DNA of 64,000 nt, from positions 124,001-188,000 of the forward strand of contig JAAEUE010000290.1 of NCBI GenBank assembly GCA_024227565.1, given 5' to 3'. The DNA is from Alphaproteobacteria bacterium. GTDB lineage: Bacteria > Pseudomonadota > Alphaproteobacteria > Rhizobiales > CAJQND01. Under the pieces are notes generated by a model that was not told the origin of the DNA, did no database searches, and worked only from the letters and a program-made list of their open reading frames with translations. This document shows positions 42,987 to 53,527 of the stretch, piece after piece. Position 1 is the stretch's first letter, and each line of letters starts with the position of its first letter. The translations under genes and the position numbers were made by a program.

Positions 42987-43943
42987 ATGTCCTTCACATT
43001 CTCCTACGGCAACGGCAATGCAAAGAGCCCTGATGCAAAGACCGCCCAACCTGCCGCGGCGGCTGCACCTGGCGACCTGATCAAAGACTCAACCCAAGAC
43101 ACCTTCATGGCCGATGTAATCGAGGCCTCACGGAGCGTTCCCGTGATGGTCGACTTTTGGGCCGATTGGTGCGGACCCTGCAAACAGTTGACCCCGGTGC
43201 TCGAAAAAGCGGTGACCGCGGCCAAGGGGGCCGTGAAACTGGTCAAGGTGAACGTAGATGAAAACCGCGAAATCGCCGCCCAGTTGCGCGTGCAATCGCT
43301 GCCCGCGGTTTATGCCTTCAAGGACGGCAAGCCGGTCGATGCCTTCATGGGCGCGCTGCCTGAAAGCCAGATCAAGACATTCATCGAGAAGCTCACCGGC
43401 TCTGCTGTGGGGCCAAGCGATGAAGAGATGATGATTGAAGCCGGGCAACAGGCCTTGGAAGCAGAGGATTTTCAAGCCGCTGCGGGAGCTTTCTCCGCTG
43501 TGCTGCAAAAAGATGCTGAAATCCTGCCCGCCATTGCGGGCCTTGTCCGAGCGCTGATCGGCGCTGAGGATCTGGAAGGGGCGCAAACCGCCCTGGCGCT
43601 GACGCCTGCTGGCAAAGAGAACAACGCTGAGATCAGTTCGGCCCGTGCCGCTCTGGAACTCGCGGCAACGCCCGCGGATTCTGAGGAGATTGCTGCCCTG
43701 ACGGCAAAAATTGAGGCCGATGAGAAGGATCACCAAGCCCGCATCGATCTTGCGGTGGCGTTGAACGCGGCCGGGCGCTGTGAAGAAGCCATGGAGCATC
43801 TTCTGACGTCATTTCGCCAGGACCGCAATTGGAACGAAGAAGCAGCCCGCAAGCAGCTTCTCCAATTTTTCGAAGCCTGGGGCCATGCGGACGAACGCAC
43901 TGTGGCAGGGCGCCGTCAATTGTCCGCAATCTTGTTCTCATAA
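42987..43943 (+). CDS. CnoX (YbbN)-like thioredoxin with TPR tail
   Basis: A 318-residue cytosolic protein: a leader of about 50 residues, a thioredoxin domain with FWADWCGPCKQ and the cis-Pro loop VQSLPAVYAF, then helical TPR-like repeats (about 160-300). Such proteins are chaperedoxins that protect clients from oxidation and deliver them to GroEL. ATG 42987 is used; the open frame extends to 42954. The LON-domain gene follows after 8 bp, as in other alphaproteobacteria. Confidence 0.9.
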   Translation: MSFTFSYGNGNAKSPDAKTAQPAAAAAPGDLIKDSTQDTFMADVIEASRSVPVMVDFWADWCGPCKQLTPVLEKAVTAAKGAVKLVKVNVDENREIAAQLRVQSLPAVYAFKDGKPVDAFMGALPESQIKTFIEKLTGSAVGPSDEEMMIEAGQQALEAEDFQAAAGAFSAVLQKDAEILPAIAGLVRALIGAEDLEGAQTALALTPAGKENNAEISSARAALELAATPADSEEIAALTAKIEADEKDHQARIDLAVALNAAGRCEEAMEHLLTSFRQDRNWNEEAARKQLLQFFEAWGHADERTVAGRRQLSAILFS

Positions 43944-43951
43944 CTGCCGCA

Positions 43952-44647
43952 GTGAACCTGCACGAGACATATCGCTCAACGGCGGATCTGCCCAAACAAG
44001 TGCCGATCTTTCCGCTTGCCGGCGCGTTGCTGCTGCCGCGCGCGCACCTGCCGCTCAACATCTTTGAGCCGCGCTATTTGCAAATGATAGATGACGCCAT
44101 GCGCGGCGACCGCATCATCGCCATGGTGCAGCCCAATACGGCCGAAGGCATCAAGGCGCAAGGGGACGCGGATGTGAAGCCCAGCGTTTACCGCATTGGC
44201 TGCGCGGGCCGCATAACATCTTTTTCGGAAACCGGAGACAACCGGTTCCTGATCTCGCTCACCGGGGTTTGCCGTCTTCATTTGGGCGTTGAGCTTGAAA
44301 AGCAGACGCCCTACCGGATCTGCAAAGCTGAGTTTGATGCGTTTGCAGGCGATCTTGCCCCTGGTCAGGGCGAAGACGAAGTGGACCGGGAGGCCCTTCT
44401 GATGGCCTTCCGCAAGTTTCTCGACGCCAATGGCATGGAAGCGGACTGGGACGAGGTGGAGCAAACGCCAACCGAAGTGCTGGTGAACACCTTGTGTGTT
44501 CTCAGCCCCTATGATGCGGCCGACAAGCAGGCCATGCTGGAGGCAGGCACCTTGAAGGCGCGCTGCGAAACCTTGATCGCCTTGACCGAGATGGTGCTCG
44601 CCAGCCACGGACCAGCCCGCCGCACCGGCGGCCCCACACTGCAATAA
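43952..44647 (+). CDS. LON substrate-binding-domain protein
   Basis: A 231-residue protein equal to the N-terminal PUA-like domain of Lon without ATPase or protease. [20 protein letters not shown] and [15 protein letters not shown] are its signature. GTG 43952 is inferred, since the open frame before it only shadows the thioredoxin gene. It lies 8 bp after cnoX and likely joins its operon; a role in protein quality control is plausible but unproven. Confidence 0.87.
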   Translation: MNLHETYRSTADLPKQVPIFPLAGALLLPRAHLPLNIFEPRYLQMIDDAMRGDRIIAMVQPNTAEGIKAQGDADVKPSVYRIGCAGRITSFSETGDNRFLISLTGVCRLHLGVELEKQTPYRICKAEFDAFAGDLAPGQGEDEVDREALLMAFRKFLDANGMEADWDEVEQTPTEVLVNTLCVLSPYDAADKQAMLEAGTLKARCETLIALTEMVLASHGPARRTGGPTLQ

Positions 44648-44667
44648 ACCTGGAGCCTCCCCGCACA

Positions 44668-44889
44668 ATGCCAGACAGTTCAAAAGATACCTCGCGCGCG
44701 AAAACCGAGGCCCATGCGGTGGACCCCAAGCTTCTGGAAATTCTGGTGTGCCCGCTGACCAAGCAAACCCTGAGCTATGATGTGGACGCTCAGGAGCTGA
44801 TCTCAAAGAAGGCCAGGCTGGCCTATCCTATCCGCGACGGCATTCCCATCATGCTGGTGGAAGAAGCCCGGGAGCTGGGTGATGACTGA
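44668..44889 (+). CDS. Trm112/YcaR (UPF0434)-like protein
   Basis: A 73-residue small protein. [20 protein letters not shown] and [15 protein letters not shown] are the Trm112-like core; only one Cys of the zinc knuckle remains, so zinc binding is unlikely. In eukaryotes the fold activates methyltransferases; the bacterial role is unclear. It ends inside the start of the DUF971 gene (8-base overlap). Confidence 0.9.
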   Translation: MPDSSKDTSRAKTEAHAVDPKLLEILVCPLTKQTLSYDVDAQELISKKARLAYPIRDGIPIMLVEEARELGDD

Positions 44890-45256
44890 GGCCTATGATC
44901 CAGACAAGCCCTGGCCCACGGAGCTGCGCCTGAAGGACAAGGGCAAGCTGTTGGCGGTGACGTTCGACAACGGCGAATCCTATGAGTTCTCAGCGGAATT
45001 CTTGCGGGTGGAGAGCCCCAGCGCCGAGGTGAAAGGCCATGGGCCCGGCCAGGAAGTGACGGTGGCCGGCAAACGCAATGTGTCGATCTTGTCGCTCGAG
45101 CCGGTGGGCAATTATGCTGCCAAACTGTTCTTTTCCGACAACCACTCCACCGGGCTTTATGCCTGGAGCAGCCTGCTCACCATGGGCCGCACCAGGGATG
45201 AGATGTGGCAGGCCTATCTGGGTAAGCTTGAAGCTGAAGGCAAGAGCCGGAACTAG
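44882..45256 (+). CDS. DUF971 (GBBH-like N-terminal) protein
   Basis: A 124-residue protein starting at ATG 44882 inside the preceding gene, behind [45 protein letters not shown] and [10 protein letters not shown] form the DUF971 core, the domain fused to gamma-butyrobetaine hydroxylase in animals and linked elsewhere to Fe-S proteins. It is the last gene of the cnoX-LON-Trm112-DUF971 unit. Its TAG stop (45254-45256) is the left tip of CTAG element copy C. Confidence 0.88.
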   Translation: MTEAYDPDKPWPTELRLKDKGKLLAVTFDNGESYEFSAEFLRVESPSAEVKGHGPGQEVTVAGKRNVSILSLEPVGNYAAKLFFSDNHSTGLYAWSSLLTMGRTRDEMWQAYLGKLEAEGKSRN

Positions 45257-45359
45257 GGCAACTTCCGCTCCAACTGAGCGGAAGATGCCCCAGATTTTCG
45301 TTACGGGCGAGTAACTTATCCCCGCTCAGCCGTAACCGTCTGATCGGCGGTTGCTCTAG
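45253..45359. repeat. CTAG-tipped two-hairpin element, copy C
   Basis: A 107-bp copy. The left tip CTAGGGCAAC contains the DUF971 stop. Hairpin 1 pairs GGGCAACTTCCGCTC with GAGCGGAAGATGCCC. The spacer AGATTTTCGTTACGGGCGAG is identical to copy B. The right end is CGGTTGCTCTAG, and the 14-base perfect palindrome TTGCTCTAGAGCAA lies at 45351-45364. Confidence 0.9.
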
Positions 45360-45461
45360 AGCAAGGTTCTGCGCGCTGGTGATGCCTATCGCCAGACCGT
45401 GTTTCCATTTAAAAAGACTCTTAGAAACCCGGCACACGGAACGTTCTGAAGGGGCGCGCGT

Positions 45462-47081
45462 TTGAATCTTCTGCCCAAAACCATGAGCGGATTTGCCGGC
45501 GATTTGTACGGCGGCATTACCGCAGCAGTGGTGGCATTGCCTCTGGCCTTGGCCTTCGGAGTAGCTTCGGGCGTTGGGCCGATTGCCGGGCTGTACGGCG
45601 CCATCGCCGTTGGCTTTTTTGCAGCAGTTTTTGGCGGCACATCCTCTCAAGTTTCCGGTCCCACCGGTCCCATGACCGTGGTCATGGCGGCGATTGTGGC
45701 CCAGCATGCCGACAGTCTGCCTGAGGCCTTCGCCATTGTGATTCTCGGCGGGCTCATTCAGATCGGTTTTGGCGTGCTCAAGCTTGGCCGCTTTGTCTCC
45801 TACACGCCCTATTCGGTGGTGTCCGGGTTCATGTCGGGCATCGGGATCATCATCATTCTCATCCAGACCTTGCCATTGTTTGGCTTGGCCGTGGTGCCGG
45901 ATGGGCCTCTGGGGGCCATTCGCGCCTGGGGACGAATCCCGTTTGCCTTCAATCTGGATGCAATGGCGATTGCTGGTGTTTCGTTGGCGATCATGATTTT
46001 CTGGCCGGAACGGGTGCGGGCGTTTTTGCCATCGCCGCTGGCCGCTTTGATTGTGGGCACCGTTCTCGGCGCTTTGGTGTTTCCCAACGCACCGGTGATC
46101 GGCAGTATTCCCACCGGTCTGCCGAACTTTATGCTGCCGGCAATTTCTCCGGGAGAACTTGCCAACATCGTCCAGCCGGCCTTCATTTTGGCCCTGCTGG
46201 GTTCAATAGACAGCCTGCTCACATCGTTGGTCGCCGACTCGATCACCCGCACGCGCCATAATTCTGACCGCGAATTGATCGGCCAGGGTATCGGCAACAT
46301 GGTGGCCGGACTGATTGGCGGCTTGCCCGGCGCCGGGGCCACCATGCGCACCGTGGTCAATGTGCGGGCCGGTGGGCGCACGCCTCTGTCCGGCGCGCTG
46401 CATGCCGTCATACTGCTGGGCCTCGTGCTTGGTTTGGGCCCGCTTGCAGAGCACATCCCCCATGCGGTGCTGGCCGGCGTTCTGGTGAAGGTGGGGTGGG
46501 ACATTATTGACTGGGGCTATTTGAAACGGGCGCACCGGGCCCCGCGCGACAAGGTGATCGTGATGTTCGTGACCCTAGGCATCACGGTGTTTGTAGACCT
46601 CGTCACGGCTGTTGCCGTCGGGCTCATTCTGGCCGGATTTGCCACCGCGCGCTGGATGCAAGACCAAGAGCTGGAGGGGGTGACGGCGGTTGCCCTGTCG
46701 AATTCTGAGGGCGTGCTCAATGACGAGGAGCGCGCCGCGCTCAAAGAGCTCGATGGGCGCATCGGCATTATTGTGCTGCGCGGAGTTTTCTCCTACGCAT
46801 CGGCCCGCGAGCTTGTTCAACGGGCCGGGGCGGAGACAGCAGGGCACGAGGCCATGATCTTCGATTTCAGCACGGCCGCCCACATTGACACCAGCGCTGC
46901 CCTGGCCATCGAGGAATTGATCGAGACCGCTCAGAGCGAGACGAAAGGCTGCCTTGTGGCCGGACTGTCCGGTCAGGCCGAGGAGACATTGAGGGCCTTG
47001 GGTGTCTTGGACGTGATGCCGCCGGAGCACATTGTCTCAACGCGGCTGAAGGCAATCAGGCAGGCTGGAGCGCTGCTCTAG
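45462..47081 (+). CDS. SulP/SLC26 anion transporter with STAS domain
   Basis: A 539-residue transporter. The membrane part (about 10-400) shows ITAAVVALPLALAFGVASG, GPTGPMTVVMAAIV, GSIDSLLTSLVADSITRTRH and GGLPGAGATMRTVVN; a cytosolic STAS domain covers about 430-535 (IFDFSTAAHIDTSAALAIEE). Homologues carry sulfate or bicarbonate (BicA-like). TTG 45462 has AAGGGG eight bases upstream; ATG 45483 is the alternative. Its TAG lies in the mini CTAG element. The neighbouring TauE-type gene makes a sulfur-anion role possible. Confidence 0.9.
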   Translation: MNLLPKTMSGFAGDLYGGITAAVVALPLALAFGVASGVGPIAGLYGAIAVGFFAAVFGGTSSQVSGPTGPMTVVMAAIVAQHADSLPEAFAIVILGGLIQIGFGVLKLGRFVSYTPYSVVSGFMSGIGIIIILIQTLPLFGLAVVPDGPLGAIRAWGRIPFAFNLDAMAIAGVSLAIMIFWPERVRAFLPSPLAALIVGTVLGALVFPNAPVIGSIPTGLPNFMLPAISPGELANIVQPAFILALLGSIDSLLTSLVADSITRTRHNSDRELIGQGIGNMVAGLIGGLPGAGATMRTVVNVRAGGRTPLSGALHAVILLGLVLGLGPLAEHIPHAVLAGVLVKVGWDIIDWGYLKRAHRAPRDKVIVMFVTLGITVFVDLVTAVAVGLILAGFATARWMQDQELEGVTAVALSNSEGVLNDEERAALKELDGRIGIIVLRGVFSYASARELVQRAGAETAGHEAMIFDFSTAAHIDTSAALAIEELIETAQSETKGCLVAGLSGQAEETLRALGVLDVMPPEHIVSTRLKAIRQAGALL

Positions 47082-47098
47082 GGCAAGTTTTGCTCTAG
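47078..47098. repeat. Mini CTAG element (tips only)
   Basis: CTAGGGCAAG then TTTTGCTCTAG: the left and right tips of the CTAG element joined without the interior. It contains the TAG stops of both convergent genes (SulP 47079-47081; TauE 47097-47095). Confidence 0.7.
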
Positions 47099-47850
47099 GC
47101 CAATAGCCGGTATCCAATGCGGGCAATGATGACCAGCCCCACCAGGATCAACACCGAAGCGACGATTTTCTTCAAACCCTCCTTGGGAAGGCTGTGAGCG
47201 AGCTTTGCGCCGCCATAGGAGCCGATCGCCAGGGCGATGCCCAACATGGCCCCCAGAACAATGTTGGGCGCACCGAACGCGAAGTTGCCTGCCGTGGCCA
47301 ACGTGGCAATCGGCAGCTGAACCGCTTGGCTGAGTCCGATTGCGGTGAGCACGGGAACGCGCAGCCACAACATCAAGGGCACCAGAACAAGAGGGCCGCC
47401 GGTGCCGGTGATCGCCGAGAGAACGCCGGTAATGCCGCCAATGGGCACCAGGCGGCCCTTGGTGAGTTCGACCTTTTGCCCATCTTCGCTGCTGCCGCTC
47501 AAAAGGGTGTGCAGGCCTGAGCCTGCGGTCAGGATCCCGATGAAGAACTCGAGCACCGTGCCCGGCATGTTGTTGCTGAGCCAGGCGCCCGCCACGGCCG
47601 CCGGCATGGCGCCGGCGCACAGCCAGCCCGCCATGGGCCAGTTGATGGATTTGTTGCGGGCATAGACGACAGTGCCCACCACGCCGGTGAGCACATAGCC
47701 CATCATGGCGGCTGCAATGGCGGTCTGGATTGGGATGCCGCCCAGATAGAACAGGCCGGGCACCAGAATGACGCCGCCGATGCCGATGCAGCCGATCGAG
47801 AGACCGGAGATCAGGCCAAGGATGGCAACAAGAAGCACACCGTCTGGCAT
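47095..47850 (-). CDS. TauE/SafE-family anion exporter
   Basis: A 251-residue membrane protein with about eight helices in two repeats. LISGLSIGCIGIGGVILVPG and GITGVLSAITGTGGPLVLVP are the paired TauE motifs. The family exports sulfite, sulfoacetate or other organic anions; the cargo is unknown. It is convergent with the SulP gene and 37 bp after typA on the same strand. Confidence 0.88.
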   Translation of the reverse strand: MPDGVLLVAILGLISGLSIGCIGIGGVILVPGLFYLGGIPIQTAIAAAMMGYVLTGVVGTVVYARNKSINWPMAGWLCAGAMPAAVAGAWLSNNMPGTVLEFFIGILTAGSGLHTLLSGSSEDGQKVELTKGRLVPIGGITGVLSAITGTGGPLVLVPLMLWLRVPVLTAIGLSQAVQLPIATLATAGNFAFGAPNIVLGAMLGIALAIGSYGGAKLAHSLPKEGLKKIVASVLILVGLVIIARIGYRLLA

Positions 47851-47887
47851 CAGGGTTTAGCCCCAAGAGACAGACCGTGCGTGGGCA

Positions 47888-49711
47888 TCAGGCCACTTCA
47901 ACCTGCTTTGCTTTTTCTGCGCGCTTTCGCACGTGCGGATCAAGGATTGCCTTGCGCATGCGGATGTTCTCCGGGGTGACCTCCACAAGCTCATCGTCCT
48001 TGATGAACGACAGTGCCTTTTCCAGGGTCAGCTTAATCGGCGTTGTGAGCTGCACCGCGTCATCCTTGCCGGAGGCGCGCATGTTGGTGAGCTTCTTGCC
48101 CTTCAGAACGTTTACTTCAAGATCGTTGCCGCGTGTGTGCTCGCCAACAATCATGCTGTGATACACCTTGGTGCCCGGCGTGATGAACATCGGGCCACGG
48201 TCTTCCAGGTTCCACAGAGCAAAGGCAACAGCGCCGCCTTCCCCGTTGGACATGAGAACGCCCGTGTGGCGCGATGCGATCTTGCCCATATAGGGGGCGT
48301 AGTCGTGGAACACGCGGTTCATGATTGCCGTGCCGCGGGTGTCGGTCATCAGCTCGCCGTGATAGCCGATGAGCCCACGTGTGGGCGCGCGGAAGATCAG
48401 GCGCTGGCGGCCCAGGCCCGAGGGGCGCATGTCGGAAAGCTCCGCCTTGCGCTCAGAGAGTTTCTGGATCACGGCGCCGGCAAAGTCGTCGTCCACGTCG
48501 ATGGTCACTTCTTCCACCGGCTCAAGCCGCTGGCCGTTTTCGCCGTCACGCATCACCACGCGCGGGCGGCCGACGCAGAGCTCAAAGCCCTCGCGCCGCA
48601 TGGTTTCAATCAGCACGGAAAGCTGGAGCTCGCCGCGGCCCGCCACTTCAAAGCTGTCTGAGTCTTGAGTGGCCGTGACCCGCAACGCCACATTGCCTTC
48701 TGCTTCGCGCATCAGACGGTCGCGGATAACCCGGCTTTGAACCTTGGAGCCTTCCTGGCCGGCAAGCGGTCCGTCGTTGATGCGGAAAGTCATGGTCAGG
48801 GTCGGCGGATCAACCGGATCGGCCATAATCGGTTCCTTGACCGAGGCGTCGCACAAAGTGTCGGCCACGGTCGATTTGGTAAGGCCGGCCAGGGCAACGA
48901 TGTCGCCTGCCACGCCCACGTCAACCGGCTGGCGCTCAAGCCCGCGGAAGGCCAGCACCTTGGAGATGCGGCCTTGCTCAACCACCTTGCCGTCGCGCGA
49001 AAGAGCCTTGATGGATTGGTTGGGGCGGATCTCTCCAGACTTGATGCGGCCGGTCAAAATGCGGCCGAGAAACGGATCGGCTTCCACGGTGGTGGCGAGC
49101 AGGCGGAACGGGCCGTCTTCGGTCTCAGGCTCGGGCACATGTTTGGTGACCAATTCGAAAAGCGCGCTCATGTCATCTTTGGGGCCGCCGGGTTCAGTGG
49201 CGATCCAGCCCTCTTTGGCCGAGCCGTAGAGAATGGGAAAGTCGAGCTGCTCGTCGGTGGCGTCCAGTGCGGCAAACAGATCGAAAACCTCGTTCACCAC
49301 CTCTTCGTGGCGCTCGTCGGGCTTGTCGATCTTGTTGATGACCACAATGGGCTTCAGGCCAATTTTGAGGGCCTTGGCCAAAACGAACTTGGTCTGCGGC
49401 ATGGGGCCTTCAGAGGCGTCCACGAGCAGAACCGCGCTGTCCACCATGTTGAGAATGCGCTCAACCTCGCCGCCGAAATCGGCGTGGCCAGGGGTGTCGA
49501 CAATGTTGATCCGGGTGTCTTGCCACTGGATGGACGTGACCTTGGCCAGAATGGTGATGCCGCGCTCGCGTTCCAGGTCGTTGGAATCCATGGCACGCTC
49601 TGCAACACGCTGGTTGGCGCGCACGGTGCCGGTTTCGGCAAGGAGCCGGTCAATGAGAGTGGTTTTGCCATGGTCCACATGGGCAATGATGGCGATATTT
49701 CTGAGAGACAT
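47888..49711 (-). CDS. typA: GTP-binding translational GTPase TypA/BipA
   Basis: A 607-residue ribosome-associated GTPase related to EF-G, involved in stress and cold growth and 50S assembly. G1 is [12 protein letters not shown], followed by [10 protein letters not shown] (G2), [12 protein letters not shown] (G3) and NKIDKPD (G4); the C-terminal half has the BipA-specific [20 protein letters not shown] and [13 protein letters not shown]. Length is normal. argG lies 92 bp upstream on the same strand. Confidence 0.97.
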   Translation of the reverse strand: MSLRNIAIIAHVDHGKTTLIDRLLAETGTVRANQRVAERAMDSNDLERERGITILAKVTSIQWQDTRINIVDTPGHADFGGEVERILNMVDSAVLLVDASEGPMPQTKFVLAKALKIGLKPIVVINKIDKPDERHEEVVNEVFDLFAALDATDEQLDFPILYGSAKEGWIATEPGGPKDDMSALFELVTKHVPEPETEDGPFRLLATTVEADPFLGRILTGRIKSGEIRPNQSIKALSRDGKVVEQGRISKVLAFRGLERQPVDVGVAGDIVALAGLTKSTVADTLCDASVKEPIMADPVDPPTLTMTFRINDGPLAGQEGSKVQSRVIRDRLMREAEGNVALRVTATQDSDSFEVAGRGELQLSVLIETMRREGFELCVGRPRVVMRDGENGQRLEPVEEVTIDVDDDFAGAVIQKLSERKAELSDMRPSGLGRQRLIFRAPTRGLIGYHGELMTDTRGTAIMNRVFHDYAPYMGKIASRHTGVLMSNGEGGAVAFALWNLEDRGPMFITPGTKVYHSMIVGEHTRGNDLEVNVLKGKKLTNMRASGKDDAVQLTTPIKLTLEKALSFIKDDELVEVTPENIRMRKAILDPHVRKRAEKAKQVEVA

Positions 49712-49803
49712 AGCTTTTCCAATCGCTGCGAGGGAAATCGCAGACGTTACTGTTGAGGCTCATGTACTCCGACTTTTGTTGCATTGCAACAAACATCATT
49801 TGG

Positions 49804-51021
<1,218 letters not shown>

Positions 51022-51036
51022 ATGCGTTGTCCTTGA

Positions 51037-51822
51037 TTACCGGGGCTCAAGCCGGACGGCGCCATCCAGGCGGATGATCGAGCCGTTGAGCATGACGTTC
51101 TCTACAATGTGCCGCACCGTGTCGGCATATTCTGCCGGGTTCCCCAATCGCGATGGGAACGGCACCGTGGCAGCCAGCGCATCGCGGGCTTCATCGGGCA
51201 GGGTGTCGAACATGGGGGTGTGGAACAGGCCGGGCATGATGGTCATACACCGGATGCCGTCGCGGGAAAGATCGCGGGCCACGGGCAAAGTCATGCCGGC
51301 CACGCCGCCTTTGGAGGCTGCGTAGGCCACCTGGCCGATCTGGCCTTCCACGCCGGCAACAGATGAGGTGTTGACCATGACACCGCGTTCGCCATCGCCC
51401 TCCAGCGGCTCTGTGGTGAGCATGCCGGCAGCGCACTTTGCCAACATGTGGAAAGTGCCGATCAGGTTGATCTGGATGACCTTGCTGAACGAGGCCAGAT
51501 CATGCGGGGCGGTCTCACCGGTGTGGCGGTCGCGGGATGCGGTTTTCTTGCCGATGGCAATGCCGGCGCAGTTTACCAGAATGCGCTCTTGCCCCTGGGC
51601 GGCACGGGCTTTTTCCAGCCCGGCGTCCACGCTCTCCTCGTCGGTGACATCCACCAGGCAAAACGTGCCGCCAATTTCGGCAGCCAGCGCCTCGCCGCGT
51701 TCGGCATTCAGGTCGAAAAGGGCAACTTTCACCCCTTCAGACGCCAGATTTCTTGCTGTAGCTTCCCCCAGCCCTGACGCGCCCCCGGTCACAATGGCGC
51801 TGATTGACCCATTTATCTTCAT
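51037..51822 (-). CDS. SDR, 3-hydroxyacyl-CoA dehydrogenase type II (HSD10)-like
   Basis: A 261-residue SDR. Cofactor motif VTGGASGLGEAT, DVTDEESV, NCAGIAIG with the HSD10-like insertion GKKTASRDRHTGE, catalytic Ser in NTSSVAG and YAASKGGV. The tail RLGNPAEYADTVRHIVEN and LNGSIIRLDGAVRLEPR is typical of human HSD17B10-like enzymes, which act on short and branched 3-hydroxyacyl-CoAs. It lies 15 bp before argG, though the two have no metabolic link. Confidence 0.9.
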   Translation of the reverse strand: MKINGSISAIVTGGASGLGEATARNLASEGVKVALFDLNAERGEALAAEIGGTFCLVDVTDEESVDAGLEKARAAQGQERILVNCAGIAIGKKTASRDRHTGETAPHDLASFSKVIQINLIGTFHMLAKCAAGMLTTEPLEGDGERGVMVNTSSVAGVEGQIGQVAYAASKGGVAGMTLPVARDLSRDGIRCMTIMPGLFHTPMFDTLPDEARDALAATVPFPSRLGNPAEYADTVRHIVENVMLNGSIIRLDGAVRLEPR

Positions 51823-51941
51823 TTAACCCTCATTTTCGCGGAAAACGGGGAGATTAGGCGGCAAACTTGCGCATTTGCCGGTGTCACCCCATATGTTGGG
51901 AGACGTTGTAGAGCAGGGTAATCTCAGAACGCAAGGATAGG

Positions 51942-52373
51942 ATGGACGCAGGTACACCAAAACCCACCGACGACAAGGAGCCGGAGTACGCTCCCAAGGA
52001 CGAAGAGTCCGTGCAGCCCGACGTGATGGCGCAGAACCAGAAATCGGTTGATGAGCGGTTTTGGGGGAAAATGGCCAGGTTCTCCGCCAATATCCCGTTC
52101 GCCAAGGACGCGTTGGCGCTTTACTATTGCGCCCGCGATCCAGGCACGCCGCTGCAGGCCAAAGGCATCCTGCTTGCCGCGCTGGCCTATTTCATTCTGC
52201 CCACCGATGCGGTGCCCGATCTCTTGCCCTTCTTAGGGTTTACCGATGATGCGGCTGTGATTGCCTTGGCGATTGCAAAGATCCGCCAGCATCTGAAACC
52301 CGAGCACCGCGAGCAAGCGGCGGCCAAGCTGGAAGAGTTGAAGGTTGCTCCATTGGAAGATGCCGAGGCCTGA
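51942..52373 (+). CDS. YkvA-type DUF1232 protein
   Basis: A 143-residue protein with an acidic leader and a DUF1232 core: ALYYCARDPGTPLQAKGILL, AALAYFILPTDAVPDLLPFL and GFTDDAAVIALAIAKI, one hydrophobic membrane-associated helix pair. Function is not known. It is divergent from the SDR gene, with 119 bp between them, and stands alone before the MDR genes. Confidence 0.88.
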   Translation: MDAGTPKPTDDKEPEYAPKDEESVQPDVMAQNQKSVDERFWGKMARFSANIPFAKDALALYYCARDPGTPLQAKGILLAALAYFILPTDAVPDLLPFLGFTDDAAVIALAIAKIRQHLKPEHREQAAAKLEELKVAPLEDAEA

Positions 52374-52491
52374 ACCACGGGTCCGCTCCCGCTCGGCGCT
52401 GTTTCCCTCGAAGTTACCCAACACATATGGATGGTTTTGAGCCTTCTAAGGCGCTACCGTCGACTGGAACAAGCCACTGGGAGTATTCCGC

Positions 52492-53484
52492 ATGAAGGCC
52501 ATCCGTGCCCACAAATTTGGCGGTCCTGACAATCTGAAACTCGAGGTGATCGACGATCCGGTTGCCGGACCCGGCGACGTGGTCATTGACGTCAAGGCCG
52601 CAGGCGTAAATCCATCTGATGTCTATATGCTGAGTGGCAACTACGCGCTTGTTCCAGCCCTGCCCTACGTGCCGGGATACGATGCCGCTGGCATCGTCTC
52701 GGCAGTGGGCGATGGGGTCGGCGATTTTGCCGTTGGCGACCGTGTTCTCACCTGCCCCGGCATTGGCAAGCAGGACGACAAGCCGGATCTGGGGATTACA
52801 GGTTGCTTTGCGGAAAAAGTTGCGCGCAAGGCTGCCGATATCAGGGCTCTGCCGGACCATGTCAGCTTTGGCCAGGGTGCCGCCATTGGCGTGCCCTATG
52901 TGACGGCGCACCACGCGCTGTTTTTACGGGGCGCAGGGAAGGCCGGCGAGACCGTGTTTATCCACGGCGCCTCCGGCGCCGTTGGAACCGCGGCGATCCA
53001 GCTCGCCAAGCGGGCCGGGTTAACCGTGATCGGCTCGGCCGGCAGCGAGCGGGGCCTGGCGCTGGTGAGGGAGCTGGGGGCCGATCTCGCGGTCAACCAC
53101 ACTTCGGATGGCTATGTGGAAGAGGTTCGCGAGGCGAGCGCGGGCGGGCCGCAGATGATCATTGAGATGCTGGCCAATGTGAACCTCGCCGCGGATCTGG
53201 ACCTGGTGGCGAAATACGGGCGCGTCGTCATCATTGGCGCGCGGGCCGAGACCTCGATCAACCCCAGGGTCATGATGATGAAGGAGCTGGACGTGCGCGG
53301 CCTTGCGCTGTTCAACGCCACGCGCGCGCAGGGTGAGGCGATCATGGACGATCTGATCGCAGGCCTTGCAGATGGATCGCTCAGCCCGATCATTGGAACC
53401 GAGATGCCGCTCGAAGACGCCGCCGCAGCCTACGCCCGTGTGATGGACAAGGGCGCCTACGGCAAGCTTGTTCTCACTGTCTGA
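52492..53484 (+). CDS. Zinc-independent MDR oxidoreductase (quinone reductase-like), copy 1
   Basis: A 330-residue NADPH-dependent medium-chain reductase. The GroES-like part holds AAGVNPSDVYMLSG and PGYDAAGIVSAVGDG; the cofactor loop is HGASGAVGTAAIQLA. No structural-zinc cysteines are seen, as in zeta-crystallin/QOR. It reduces quinones or enones; the substrate is unknown. A second MDR gene follows 43 bp later. Confidence 0.9.
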   Translation: MKAIRAHKFGGPDNLKLEVIDDPVAGPGDVVIDVKAAGVNPSDVYMLSGNYALVPALPYVPGYDAAGIVSAVGDGVGDFAVGDRVLTCPGIGKQDDKPDLGITGCFAEKVARKAADIRALPDHVSFGQGAAIGVPYVTAHHALFLRGAGKAGETVFIHGASGAVGTAAIQLAKRAGLTVIGSAGSERGLALVRELGADLAVNHTSDGYVEEVREASAGGPQMIIEMLANVNLAADLDLVAKYGRVVIIGARAETSINPRVMMMKELDVRGLALFNATRAQGEAIMDDLIAGLADGSLSPIIGTEMPLEDAAAAYARVMDKGAYGKLVLTV

Positions 53485-53527
53485 CGCCGGGCGATACTCA
53501 AACAACAACCCGAGGAGCATTGAAGCC

